A DNA stretch of 64,000 bases from Rhizaria sp. SCN 62-66 (taxonomy: Eukaryota; Rhizaria, unplaced): positions 1 to 64,000 of the forward strand of contig MEDY01000025.1 in NCBI GenBank assembly GCA_001724265.1, read 5' to 3'. Shown here piece by piece: positions 23,129 through 33,600 of the stretch (position 1 is the stretch's first letter; every line of letters begins with the position of its first letter). The translations under genes and the position numbers were made by a program. The notes below the pieces were generated by a model. That model made no database searches, had not been told where the DNA came from, and worked only from the letters and a program-made list of their open reading frames with translations.

Positions 23129-23424
23129 GCAGCAGCAGCAGCATGAATGCGGCTGCGAGTGCCGGTGCGCCGCGCAAAGTGAAGCGCGGCCGCCGGCAGA
23201 TCGTGGTGCTGCACTGCGACTTGATCGGCGACGCCTTTTGGCAGCAGCGGCCGTGGTTGCTGCCGTATGTGTCGCCCAAAGACAGGGCCAAGGCCGAGTA
23301 CAAGGACCGGAAAAAGAAGGAAAAGGGCGCTACTAACGCTGCTGCCGCTACCGCGCAACAGCAGCAGCAACAGCAGCAAGGGCAGGACAGTGATCGTGAG
23401 ACTAGCGTTGCACACTGCCTCTAA
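20995..23424 (+). CDS. THG1: tRNA-His guanylyltransferase with in-frame TAG at codon 77
   Basis: Adds G-1 to the 5' end of tRNA-His by 3'-5' polymerisation. Exons 20995-21098, 21323-22179 and 22433-23424 (TAA), 650 codons; both donors are GTACGT. The start [32 protein letters not shown], then [84 protein letters not shown] and [17 protein letters not shown] match the whole Thg1 family. Numbering is collinear with human THG1L: Asp29 and Asp76 are present, and codon 77, normally the metal-site Glu, is TAG (21447-21449). There are no other lesions. The enzyme is roughly double the usual ~270-300 aa because of two low-complexity inserts, near residues 125-210 and 360-540. The second carries a family A element at 22899-22917. 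Either TAG is sense, or this is a very young pseudogene; the wider window favours sense. Confidence 0.92.
21447..21449 (+). other. in-frame TAG at conserved Glu77 position of THG1
   Basis: AGC GAC TAG TTC TCG TTT replaces the family motif SDEYSF. Frame, splice sites and flanking conservation are intact on both sides. Confidence 0.9.
22899..22917. repeat. family A element in THG1
   Basis: GTGTAAGTACCCCCTTAGAC-type copy read in frame as VSTPLDA. Conserved THG1 sequence is in the same frame before and after it, so it is translated and not removed as a mini-intron. Confidence 0.8.
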
Positions 23425-23806
23425 ATGGAACTGTTTGTTATCTAGACTGAACTTTATAGCTACGCATCGTATTTAAATCTTTATACAGAATGAGAGCTGT
23501 ATTTGATCGTATATTAAACATTGTTTTATCTTTGAAAATAGGAGCAAAATTAGATGTTAGACTCGTATTGCGTCTTGCGAGCAGTCTCCCCAAGGGTGGC
23601 TGCGCAGCGCGAACGACGAGGGGAAAGAACTTGAAAACCGGAAAAATGAATATTAAAAACCACGTGCACTTTACCAAAAAGCGCACTCACATATAAAATC
23701 ATGAACAAAAGACCACAAACACACCGAAACAGAATCAGAAATCGCAACAACAACAACAACAACGACACACATTCAGCGATCATCTAGTTTCTCTACCGCT
23801 TTCAGC
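23425..23806. other. convergent spacer THG1/DUF1295
   Basis: Short AT-rich 3' region between convergent genes, ending in a CAA repeat near 23745-23763. Nothing else seen. Confidence 0.45.
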
Positions 23807-25261
23807 TCACTGCTGCTGCGGCTCCTGCTGCAGAGGCAGAGGGACAGGAAACGACAGAGGCAGCGTGGCCGGCGCGTCATACTGGACCTCCCTGGCGAGC
23901 GGGAACGGCAGCAGCCTCGGCACCGCGGCCTGGTACTTTGAGTACGTGGGGTACTTCGACAGCGTGATGCGCTCAGTCAGGTTCGTCGACGCGTTGAACA
24001 GCAAAGTTAAGCCGCACGCGCCGGCCAGAGGCAACAGCACAGCGAGCACGGCGTTGACGCCGCTGGCGTTACCATTAAATGTGAGTAGCGGCGACTGCGC
24101 AACTAAGTGGGGCAGCACAGCAGCGGCTTGACTTACGACGACGTCTAAGGGATACGACAAGCTACTCACAAAGCTACTACTACTGCTGCTGCTGCTGAAG
24201 AGGGCGCTAGCGATCGATGGCAGGACGGCAAAGAGCGCGAAGCTCCACCACAGCGAGACCTCGGCCGCGAAGTTTGGGTGCCGTGAGTGGGCGAACAGAG
24301 AACTCGTGCAGTAACCGTGCCGCAGGTCCTCGAGCGAGGCGACGCCGGACCGCGCGGCCGCGGCGGCGATCGCGCGCGCGCTGAGGGCGTTGACGACCAC
24401 GGCCGCGTCCGCGTTGTCGATGTCGATCGCGTCTGCTGCGTCGTCAGCAGCTGCTGCAGCGCCGCTGCGGTTGTTGTTGTTGTTGCTGCTGCTGGCGCCA
24501 TTGTGGGAGTCGGCGGGGGTGCTCGCTTTGTTTGGACTGGCGGGCAGGTGGGACGTCAGCGTGAGGGCCAGCGCAGTGCGGTAGAGATCGCGGTAGCGGT
24601 AGAAGCGCCACTGCTGCTCGTCGGCAGCCGTTTCGATCGCAAAGCACGTCAGGAAACACACTGCCGCGACTCCGTCGCTGAAAGTCAACCCGCCGACGAA
24701 GAGGGTGAACAGAGACCAGACGGCCGAGAGCGCGCTTGTGTCCGCGGCGGACGCGGCCAGCGCGGTGGAGACGGCGGCTGCGGCGTGCGTGGGCGAGCGC
24801 AGCGCGTAGTACGCGGGAAAAGCGAGCAGAAACAGGAGAACGTTCTGGACGAAAGCAGTGAAGACGAAGTTGAGCAGCTGGTAAAGCACCTCGTTGTTGA
24901 TCTCAGCGCGGACAAAGACCCAACGGTAGTCCTCCGCGTGGCGCGCGTAGCCACCCTTGCGCGCGTAGTTGTATGTGAGGCGGCAGCCCCACAGCGCGGC
25001 CAGCAGCGCCATCGCAGTCAGCCGCGGGTGGAGGGCGAGGAAGGCGGCGAGGCTCAGCTCACGGGTGAGCAGGGACGCCGCGCGGAGCTCGAACAGGCCC
25101 GCAAAGACAAAGTACCAGACGTAGAAGACGGGCAGCAGGCTCCACAGGCGGTCGACAATGCTGTAGTTGCGCAGGGCGATCGAGAGCACCCAGCAGGATA
25201 GCGCTGAGGCGAGCATCAGACCGACGACGCCGGTCAAAACGGGGTCACCGAAATCTAGCAT
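23807..25261 (-). CDS. DUF1295 / steroid 5-alpha-reductase-like membrane protein
   Basis: Polytopic membrane protein, 484 aa from ATG 25261 to TGA, single exon. Hydrophobic segments are numerous (VLTGVVGLMLASALSCWVLS, LWSLLPVFYVWYFVFAGLF, FTAFVQNVLLFLLAFPAYYA, FALFAVLPSIASALF). Family markers of the DUF1295 oxidoreductase-like group are NYSIVDRLWSLLPV, GCRLTYNYARKGGY, EDYRWVFVR, DEQQWRFYR, then YCTSSLFAHSRHPNFAAEVS and TERITLSKYPTYSKYQA. The DUF1295 family is related to steroid 5-alpha reductases and is thought to act on lipid substrates in membranes; the substrate here is unknown. A low-complexity Asn/Ala insert splits the domain near residues 240-300. The frame stays open 31 codons upstream, but without an ATG. 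Confidence 0.82.
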   Translation of the reverse strand: MLDFGDPVLTGVVGLMLASALSCWVLSIALRNYSIVDRLWSLLPVFYVWYFVFAGLFELRAASLLTRELSLAAFLALHPRLTAMALLAALWGCRLTYNYARKGGYARHAEDYRWVFVRAEINNEVLYQLLNFVFTAFVQNVLLFLLAFPAYYALRSPTHAAAAVSTALAASAADTSALSAVWSLFTLFVGGLTFSDGVAAVCFLTCFAIETAADEQQWRFYRYRDLYRTALALTLTSHLPASPNKASTPADSHNGASSSNNNNNRSGAAAAADDAADAIDIDNADAAVVVNALSARAIAAAAARSGVASLEDLRHGYCTSSLFAHSRHPNFAAEVSLWWSFALFAVLPSIASALFSSSSSSSSFVSSLSYPLDVVVSQAAAVLPHLVAQSPLLTFNGNASGVNAVLAVLLPLAGACGLTLLFNASTNLTERITLSKYPTYSKYQAAVPRLLPFPLAREVQYDAPATLPLSFPVPLPLQQEPQQQ

Positions 25262-26241
25262 CTGCGGCGTGAAAGTGCATTGTAGCGGGAAAATATTAAT
25301 AAGATAAGCATGTAAGCTTGAAGTTTTACTTGGGCAAACGCCCTTCAATTGCAAGCCACGATGCAGAATTGTCTACAAGCAACCAGCTAATATCTTGACC
25401 TGGGCGCGTGTGGCCAAAAGTGGACGGGAAAACAGCATAAATCCATTTTATTGTATTTCATATTGTGACTTTACCAAAATTATCATATGAATAAGATGAG
25501 CGGCTGTGACTTCTATTAGAAATCACTACTCCATTTGCTTAAATCTTCTTTTAGTGTGAGATACATATGATTTTGCGGTTTGACCACGGTTACAAGCTTC
25601 TAACGGACAGCCGGGTCGCGAGGTGGTCGCCGCAAGTTTGAATTAGCACCAAACATAATCCATCAAAACCGCGGACTCATAAGCCCAGACAATGATATTT
25701 GTGTAGTATATGATGTATTGTTTCTATTTCTTTCTGTCCACACTCTCCCAAACGGTCTCTTGCCGTTCTATCCTTTTCCTTCTGTCACGTGTCTCGCCAC
25801 ATCTTTCTCGTCACCTTCTCTTTGTTTCCATCCCTGCACTTTACAAGCAACGTTGACGGAACTTTAACCCTTGAATTCACGATTTTCATGCTTTATCCTG
25901 GTCATCAATCTGCTTCGTATTTCACTCACTCTTGCGCTTCCCCGCTTTCTATCCCCTCGTCTTCGTCGTCACCCCCCGCAGTCAAGCTCCCCAACCAACT
26001 CACTTGTGTATCTCCCGAGAGCTTCTCCCCGCTCCCTACGCACACTTGTAACCCCTGTTGTCTGCCTTTCACCAGCTACAACACCTCCCATAACCCTCAC
26101 ATCTTTACAGTCGAGCATTAAACTCCTCTGTTGTTGAACCCTTCCCTTCCGTTAGCTAGCTGGTCGTCCCGCGTTTGCGCTCCCTCTCTTTCACAGCCCC
26201 AGTCTCCCACCCTCCACCAGTACCAGCACCCTCCGCACACC
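25262..26241. other. divergent spacer DUF1295/ankyrin
   Basis: About 1 kb of upstream sequence for two divergent genes: AT-rich to about 25760, then strongly pyrimidine-rich up to the ankyrin ATG, consistent with a 5' UTR. No defined element seen. Confidence 0.45.
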
Positions 26242-27690
26242 ATGCAGCGCACCCCGTTACTCCTGGCGGTGCAGAAGGGCCAGAAGCAGGAAGTGGCCCG
26301 GCTCCTGCGGCGCAAGGTCTCCGTCTCCGAGGCAGACAGCGACGGCGTCACTCCCAGCATGGAGGCCGCGGCCAACAACCACATCTCGATCCTGTCGACG
26401 CTGCTCGACGCCAAGGCCGACCTCAACGTTGTTAACCGCCTGGGCCGCTCCGCGCTCATCGAGGGCGCGGCGCGCGGGCACGCCGCCATCGTGCTGCGCC
26501 TATGCCGCGCGCGGCCCATTCTCGACTACGCCAACACGCACCACCCGCTGCGTCTCACCGCGCTGCACGAGGCCGCCTCGCGCGGCCACGACGGCGTCGT
26601 CTTCTGGCTCTGCGAGGCGCGCGCCGACATCAACAAGACCAACGCGTGGGGCGACACGCCTCTTATCATGGCGGCGCACAACAACAGGTTGGTGACTGTG
26701 CAGATGCTCGTGGCGCAGCGGGCCAACACCGACGTGCGCGGCGACGGGCGCCAATCGGCGCTCGAGACGGCGCTCTCGCAGGGCCACATGCGCGTCGCGG
26801 CGTTTCTGTCTGACCCGCGCACTAAGGACGCGGCCTACCTGAACGAGCTCTACAGCAAGTTCAAGGCCGCGCAGAAGGACGTGCTGCAGGACGAGGTCAA
26901 CTACGACGCGTCGCTGTCGTCGCGCAAGGTGCCAGTGCCGGGACCCGTGCCCCAAGAGTACCCCGAGTGGGAGGAGGCCCTCGAGCCTGTCGCCATCAGC
27001 GGCAACGGCTCTGCGTCCTCGTCGTCGTCGTCGTCGTCGTCGTCAGATGCTGCGGCGGCGGCGGCGCTGTTCCAGAACACGCTCAAGCTGACCCCCAACA
27101 CGCCCGTGTCGGTCCGCCGCGTGCCGCTAGCGACACTGCCCGAGTTCGGGGCCTGCCAGTGGATCGCGACCGAGCCCACGCGCACGAGCCGGCTGTCGCG
27201 CGAGGAAAAGATCTCCCACTTCGACGTCATCATCCACAGCAAGGAGACGCTCTACCCCGTCCTCACGCTGAACGGCAACGGCAGCTGGTCCTACGCCGGC
27301 GACGCGCTCTCGGGCGAGCTGCACGGCACCTTCGAGCTCTTCCACATCATCACGCGCTCGTCCCTGGCTGCACTCGAACGCGCTAAGGGTCCTGCGCCCG
27401 CGCTGGAGGCCACGGCGTCGCCCTTCTTCTACCTGGTCCGCCTCACCACCACGCCCAGCGAGGAGCAGTTCGCTGAGGGCGGCGAGCGGGCGCCGGTGCA
27501 GGTCGTCGGCTTTGTGCTAGGCCGCCAGATCGTGCTCGGCCGCCTTGTCATGGAGATGAGCGAGCTCGCGGTGCCCTGGTGGCTCATCAACAACACGCCC
27601 GCCGCCGCCATTGCCCACAGCAGCGGCGGCGGCAGCAGCGGCAGCAGCAGTGCCAGCGCCAGCAGTGGCAGTGCGGCGGCCAGCAACTAA
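26242..27690 (+). CDS. ankyrin-repeat protein
   Basis: Single-exon protein of 482 aa (TAA stop) starting MQRTPLLLAVQKGQKQEVAR. Ankyrin repeats fill residues ~1-200. Examples are DGVTPSMEAAANNHISILST, RLGRSALIEGAARGHAAIVL, RLTALHEAASRGHDGVVFWL and WGDTPLIMAAHNNRLVTVQM. Ankyrin arrays bind other proteins. The second half includes a Ser tract (near residue 255-265) and a conserved-looking globular part (FGACQWIATEPTRTSRLSRE, HFDVIIHSKETLYPVLTLNG, GELHGTFELFHIITRSSLAA), which I cannot assign. It ends in a Gly/Ser tail. No intron is visible. A family B-like GGCTTGACTT word follows directly in the 3' UTR (27693-27713). Confidence 0.8.
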   Translation: MQRTPLLLAVQKGQKQEVARLLRRKVSVSEADSDGVTPSMEAAANNHISILSTLLDAKADLNVVNRLGRSALIEGAARGHAAIVLRLCRARPILDYANTHHPLRLTALHEAASRGHDGVVFWLCEARADINKTNAWGDTPLIMAAHNNRLVTVQMLVAQRANTDVRGDGRQSALETALSQGHMRVAAFLSDPRTKDAAYLNELYSKFKAAQKDVLQDEVNYDASLSSRKVPVPGPVPQEYPEWEEALEPVAISGNGSASSSSSSSSSSDAAAAAALFQNTLKLTPNTPVSVRRVPLATLPEFGACQWIATEPTRTSRLSREEKISHFDVIIHSKETLYPVLTLNGNGSWSYAGDALSGELHGTFELFHIITRSSLAALERAKGPAPALEATASPFFYLVRLTTTPSEEQFAEGGERAPVQVVGFVLGRQIVLGRLVMEMSELAVPWWLINNTPAAAIAHSSGGGSSGSSSASASSGSAAASN

Positions 27691-28720
27691 GTGGCTTGAC
27701 TTAAAGCCAAGCCGCAAGATGTAAGTATAGAGTAGATAACGTATAATCGCTCTCTACGTTTTCTTGCTTTCTTGCTTTAAGCTAAGAAAAGAAAGAGAAA
27801 ACAAGTCTCGAGTCTTGTTGCGAGTCTCTATTGGTTTGTTGTTGTGCTGCTAAGTTGCTGTTGTTGTTCGTTTTTTCTAGTTTTGTTTTTTGTTTTCTGT
27901 CTGATTTTGTAACAGGGATGTGTGTTTTCGAATTGTAATAGTGTTCGTAGTTGTTAGGAGTATTCTTGATGTTAAAGCGTATGATATTCTTTTAGTAACC
28001 TCTGATGTTTGTTTTTTTGTTTGTTTGGCATATAGTGTCACAGGAAATACAAGTATTCTGATTTACATGTACATGTAACTCTTAAGTGAAAGCGTAATCA
28101 CAGCATTGCCAGCTTAACCTAGAACACCATAAGTTTGCGGTTGCGACACCAAAAGAAGGGAATCCTCATCATGTGTATGTAGTACATCTGTCATGCACGC
28201 TTGCAAAACAATATCAAGGTTCAGTGTGATAATATATGTATGGTGGAGCGTATTGTCAATCAGTCAAACAAGAATTGTTCTCGGCGCTCTTAGTCGAGTC
28301 GCACATCAACGCAATGCGCCGCCAATCATACTCGTATCATGAAGACATACTGAAACACAAACCAAAGCAAAACAATATTAAACTTCTCACAAGGTAAATA
28401 ATCGAACAAGCTATCAAGCATAAAATATGAAATGCCAGTCCGACGCCCAGCCAGCCGCCCTCCCTGGCGGTCACATGTCACCACAATCCGAGAAACTTGA
28501 GGGCAACTAACAGTTCCTCCCTGGTTTTTCTTGTTCAACGTCGTCAATGTACGTGTATGTTTGTGTATTCACTCAATCTTAGCGAGCTACCGTTCATTCG
28601 AGGACTCGCAATATCATCTTTGTCGGCCCTCTATCTAAATCTTAGACCAGCCAATGTGAAGTGAAACTACTCACTGGTTACTCAAATGTATGGACTCTGG
28701 ACTCTGCGCGCACGCTAACT
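27691..28720. other. convergent spacer ankyrin/MRH gene
   Basis: About 1 kb AT-rich 3' sequence of two convergent genes. It starts with GGCTTGACTTAAAGCC, a family B-like word, in the ankyrin 3' UTR. It contains a perfect 16-bp palindrome at 28063-28078. The small frame 28326-28547 is not convincing. Confidence 0.5.
28063..28078. repeat. 16-bp palindrome TTACATGTACATGTAA
   Basis: Self-complementary over all 16 bases, in the spacer between two convergent genes. Confidence 0.85.
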
Positions 28721-30190
28721 TCACCCGCGCGCGAAGCTGCCGGTACCGTTAGCGGCCTCCGCGGCCGCCGCGGCCGCCGCGGCCTCGCCTGCGCGCGAGT
28801 ACTCACTCGGATCCGTGAAGCCCGACTGGTACTGGATCTGGAGCATGGCCATGCGGCGCACGCGCCAGAGCAGGTAGCCGACGCCGACGAGCAGGATTGC
28901 GAGGAAGACGAAGACGACGGCGAGCGCGGCGCAGGTCCCGTCGCAGCTGGTGCCGCCGCCAACGTTGTACACGTCGGCCGAGGCGGACTGGGACACGCAG
29001 CGCGGGCCGTGCCACCTGTCGTGGCAGAAGCACCGGCTGGCCTTGAGGTCCGTGTCGTAGGAACAAATGCCGTTGCCGCCGCAGGGGCCATCGCCGCTCG
29101 TGAGGCCGCGCGCAAAGGCAGATTTGACGGAGTTCTTCTGTGCAGTCTCAGCAGTCTCAGTCTCAGTCTCAGTGTTGCTGTTGTTGTTGTTGATTTCACT
29201 CGCAGTGCTGAAGGGGTTGTTCACAACGGCGGAGGTGACGGAGGTACTTACACACTGTAAGGGGCAGGCGGCCGGGTGGTTGAACGTGGCCCTGTAGTTG
29301 CACTCGGTCGCCTCATCCACCCGCACCACGCCAGCGTCGGCCGCGCTCGAGCAGAGAAAGCGGACAGTGAAGCTGTACTTATCGAGCCCGCAGGTGGCGC
29401 CCGTGGGGTAGTATAAGTCCAGCCCGCCGCTGGGGTCGCTCGGGTTCACCAGGGACAGCTGCGGAGGCCGCGCAATGCGTGAGGCGTGAAAGCGAAGGAA
29501 ACGACAGCGGAGAAAGATAAAAAAGACAAAAGACGAGGTATAGACGTGAGTTTAAGACGTGATAAGATGTTTTTCAAGTAAAATATTTAAAAAGCATAAG
29601 AGACTTGAATATCACATAAAAGTTTTAAAACAGTCCTGAATCACGGAGATATATCTTTGGGAACGTACGGAAGTCTTGGGGTCGTTGTGCTTGCCGAGCG
29701 CGTGACACATGCCGACGGCCTTGATGAGCGAATAGGCGCCGGCCGTCTCGACGTCGCAGAGGTTGTCGGGCCGGATAGTGGCGCCGCAGACGTTGAAGTA
29801 GTACGTCTAGTTGAGCAGCGAGGGGTCGACGACAGTGTAGGACTGCCAGTCGGGCCTGCTGAGGGCGGACAGGTCGTAGCTCGTGCCCGAGGCCTTGCTC
29901 GTGAAGGTGCACTTGGACGTGTCCCACTCGTCGTCCGCCGCCGCGGCTTCCAAGTGCAGAGCCGTGAGCGCAGCGGGTGCGGGCACGGGGGACGCTGCAG
30001 CGCCGCGCGCAGAAGGCGCAGGCGCGGTGCGGGCGAGATCGGACGCGGCGCGCGACGCGGGGGGGGGCACAGCAGCGACGGCATGGGCGAGGGAGCTAAC
30101 GCTGGCGAGCACGAGCGAGAGAGCGAGGGCCAGCAGCGCGGGGCGCCGGCCGCCGCGGAAACACGGAGCGGGGGCGGCGAGGGGCGTCAT
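28721..30190 (-). CDS. MRH/mannose-6-phosphate-receptor-like type I membrane protein with in-frame TAG
   Basis: Exon 1 is 29669-30190 and exon 2 is 28721-29458 (TGA). The intron has donor GTACGT and acceptor GCAG, phase 0; 419 codons. Order of parts: signal peptide (ALLALALSLVLASVSSLAHA), then an MRH-type lectin domain (CTFTSKASGTSYDLSALSRP, TYYFNVCGATIRPDNLCDVE, MCHALGKHND, YSFTVRFLCSS, VDEATECNYRATFNHPAACP) with Cys pairs and the Arg, Glu and Tyr positions typical of sugar-binding MRH folds. Next come an EGF-like module (CGGNGICSYDTDLKASRCFC), a transmembrane helix near residues 351-372 (LAVVFVFLAILLVGVGYLLW) and a short cytosolic tail. This fits a Golgi/endosome sorting receptor or Atg27-like protein. 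Codon 128 is TAG (29807-29809), between SLLN and TYYFNVCG, in the middle of the domain with no other damage. Confidence 0.78.
29807..29809 (-). other. in-frame TAG codon (MRH protein codon 128)
   Basis: CTC AAC TAG ACG TAC TAC TTC AAC GTC TGC: the conserved Cys strand (YYFNVCG) resumes one codon after the TAG in the same frame, with no splice signals around it. Confidence 0.85.
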
Positions 30191-30633
30191 TGCGGGAGAG
30201 TGACGGGCTAGGGGGCGCGCGAACGAGGCCGGGATAGGTGCGACGAGCAGAGGGCGGGGGTTTCCTCGGGCGAGCGGGACTGAAAGAGCTAGATAAAAAG
30301 CAGAACAAGGAATTTGTGAAATAAAAATATAGAAACAAGATATTAAGAACTAAAATATTTGTTTACTCGGGTGAAAGCTCGGCATGACGAGTGAAATACG
30401 GTGTAAACTGCGTTGAGAAATGTAGGGCTACGTCGTTCGCTATGGCTCGATCGCTGGCGCTGGTTTTCCGTTTGTGGTGTCCATGTCGAGACTCACGAGG
30501 CGCAGTTGGTATCAATCTTCATCAATTGATCGCTAAATGATTTAAAACAACATTTTCTCGACTGCCAATGCGCTTTTCTAACTTGTCCCTTAATTATATC
30601 TTTTCACCTGTTCTTTTTGCCCCGCTATCACAG
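30191..30633. other. divergent spacer MRH/SETD-like
   Basis: Shared upstream region. The frame of the SETD-like gene is open back to an ATG at 30568. However, a pyrimidine-rich stretch ending TATCACAG directly before ATG 30634 looks like a splice acceptor, so the upstream part is probably a 5' UTR intron. Confidence 0.5.
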
Positions 30634-33600
30634 ATGCCAGGAGCCCGCAAACAGACCGCGGGCAGTGGCCACGCCCCTGCTGCTCCCACGGCGGCCGCGG
30701 CCGCCCCAACAGCACCTGTAACAGCCGCCGGCGCACCTGCTGCGACGTCACTTGCTGCATCACCTGCTGCAGATGCGACGGCCCTTGCAACTGCAACTGC
30801 GACTTCACCTGCCCACAGTGCGAAGAAGTCCAAGCTCGCGAACCACAACAACAGCACCGCTGCGACTGCAGCTAGCCATAGCTCTGGCTCTAGCGCGGGC
30901 GCGAGTGCGATTGCCGCGGCCAAGGAGCGGCTTGCTGCGCTGCGCAAGTCCAAAGCAGCCAAGCCAACCAAATCAGCGACAACCAGCAGCTCTCTCGGCA
31001 GCGGCACGGCGAACACAAGCAGTAACGCAAACGCTAACTCTATGGTTGCAACGAAACAACAGCTGCTCGATCAAGATCAAGAGCAGGAGCAGGAGCAGGG
31101 TGAGCATGACGCTCTCGTCTCTCTGTCCTCTCCGTCCAACACACACACTCACACAAACAACTACAACCCCTCTGCTAGCTCTGTTGCTACGAGTAGTAGT
31201 GGCATCAATGGGACTGCTCCTGCTGCTGCTGCTGCTGTTGGTGTAACAGTGATCGACCCCAGTCGCCCCCCCTGCCCGTCGCCCCTCCCCGGCGGCCTAA
31301 CTTCCGACGCCGCCGACGCCCGCTTCCACGACGCGCTGCTGCTGCTGGCTGGGCCCCAGGTCTTCGCCACCGCCACCCAGGGCTACACTAAGCTAGGCCG
31401 CGGCATGGTCGCGGTGCAGGAAGTTAGGCCGGGGCAGGTTGTGTGCTCCGTGCCGGCGGCGCTTGCAATCACGGCGAGGCTCGCACTCAGGGAGACCAGG
31501 GAGGCCGGGACCGGGAGCGAATCCCTAACTTACACGACGAATGTGTCTAAGGGCACAAGTGTGTCTCTGGGCAGTGTCGCTGGCGCCGCTGCGCATAGTC
31601 TGTGGCTGCAGGCGCTTCCGACGCTTCTGGCCAACAGCACTGCCGCGAACGCTCATAACAACGCTGCTGCGAGAAACAACAACTCTGGCTCCAAGAACAA
31701 CAACAGCAGCAAGAGTAAGAAACGCAGCAGCAGTGCACTAACAAGCGAGGCCAACAACGCTAAGACTGCAACGTCTGCCGCTACTGCGACGACTGCGACT
31801 CCTGCTGCTGTTGTTGCTGCTGGTGGTGTGGCTGATGACGCGAGTGTGGTCGACAGCGACGTGCTGACGCTGTTTCTGCCGGGCCAGACCGCAGTCTACG
31901 CCTTCCTGATGTACCACCGCTTCGCGACCAGGCACGCGCCCCAGCCGCCGCGGGGCCTCGGCGGGCTAAGTACCTCCTTAGACGGGGACGGGCTTGGCGA
32001 CGCGACTGAGACCGCGACTGCGAGTCCTAGGGCTGGTGTAAGTAGCGACTACTTGAAGTCTAAGGGTGTCCCTGAGTGGTTTTGGACTGTCTACGCCCAG
32101 TGGCTGCCGGCTACTTACAGCGATCCCCTCTGGTGGCCCTTAGACCAACGCGAACGCCTACTTAACAATCGAAGTAGTAGTAGCAACACTACTGCTGCCT
32201 CTAGTCAAAGCCAGAGTCTAAGTACCCCCTTACAGCAGCATCAGCAGCAGAGCGCGCTGGGAATGACCGTGGGCGGCCGCCTGGCTGCCCTCAAGCGCCT
32301 CTACACCCTTACAATCGCCCCCTTAGCTGAGATGGGCGGCGACTGCGCGGCGGCGTGCACATGTAAGTGCACCCACGCTCCTGCTGCTGCTGCTGCTGGC
32401 GATGCTGATGCTGCTTGCGATGCTGATGCTGCTCCTGCTTACTGCGTGTGCGGATGCAAATGCGACTGGCGGCTTATCTTCGGGCGCTTCGACAACTTCC
32501 TCTGGGCGCACTCGGCCTTCAGTTCGCGCTCATTCCCCGCCGCCATGGCCACACACGCGGCCTTACTTAACCAGCCCCTGCCCCTGCCCCTCTCTCTGCC
32601 CCAGCCCCAGCCTCTGCCCGTGTCTGGCGATGTGTCAAGCAGCACCACCTCCACCAGTGTCAGTGCCAGCGCCAGTGCCAGTGCCGCCGCCGCCGCCGCC
32701 GCTACTGCTGCCGCTGCGGATGTCGCGTCGCTCTGTGCGCGCTACTACACAGGCCGGCTGCTCGGGGTGATGTTGCCGTTCATCGACCTGAGCAATCACT
32801 GCCACCACTGGCCCGTGGCCTGGCACGCGGGACCAGCCAAGCACCACTTAGACGCGTCTAAGTACCCCTCAGACGAGCACAGCGCGTTCGACGCGCAGGC
32901 GCGCGCGCACCTGTCTAAGTACCCCGGGGACGCTAAGTACCTCGCGACACTCATTGAGAGCGACAAGAGCAAGAGCAGTGACAGCGAAAATGCTTCAAGC
33001 GATGTAAGTGTCGCCTTTGGCCCTGGCGACGGTGTAAGTACCACCGCGTACCAATACCCTCTCCAGTTCATGCCTTCATCCCCCACAACTCCCTTACAAA
33101 GCGACGCGACGGCCCTACTTACACCGACGGCACTTACATCCTCCTCCAGCTCCCGCGTCAGCGGCAACGGCGCGCCGTTGGACTGGGCTGTGGGCTACCG
33201 CTCCCTTACACCGTACTCCAAGGGGGACGAGGTGTACAACAACTACGGGCCCAAGTCCAACGAGGAGCTGCTCGTCGGCTACGGGTTCGTAGTTCCGAAA
33301 AATGTCGACGACAACGTCGCCGTCAAGGTGCGCGTGAGTGATGTGACAGTGGAGGGCGTCGAAGGGCTCAAGAGGGCCATTCCCAAGACGAACACGTCCG
33401 CGTCAGCCGCCTCAGCCGCCTCAGCCGCCTCACCTGCCTCTACCGCCTCTGCCTCTGCTTTGAGTCAGAACGAGAGTGAGAGCAAGAGCGAGAGTCTGAG
33501 TGCTGAAAACGACGATACTTGCGCAGATGCCAACTATGCTCTCATTGACGTCGATGTAAGCGCCCTGAGCACGCAAATCGACGACGTGCTCTTCCTCCGC

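Noticed and set aside
20995-23424. THG1 as a simple pseudogene because of its TAG
   Set aside because: No second lesion, splice sites and all other motifs kept, and three other genes show the same isolated TAG while no gene ends in TAG.
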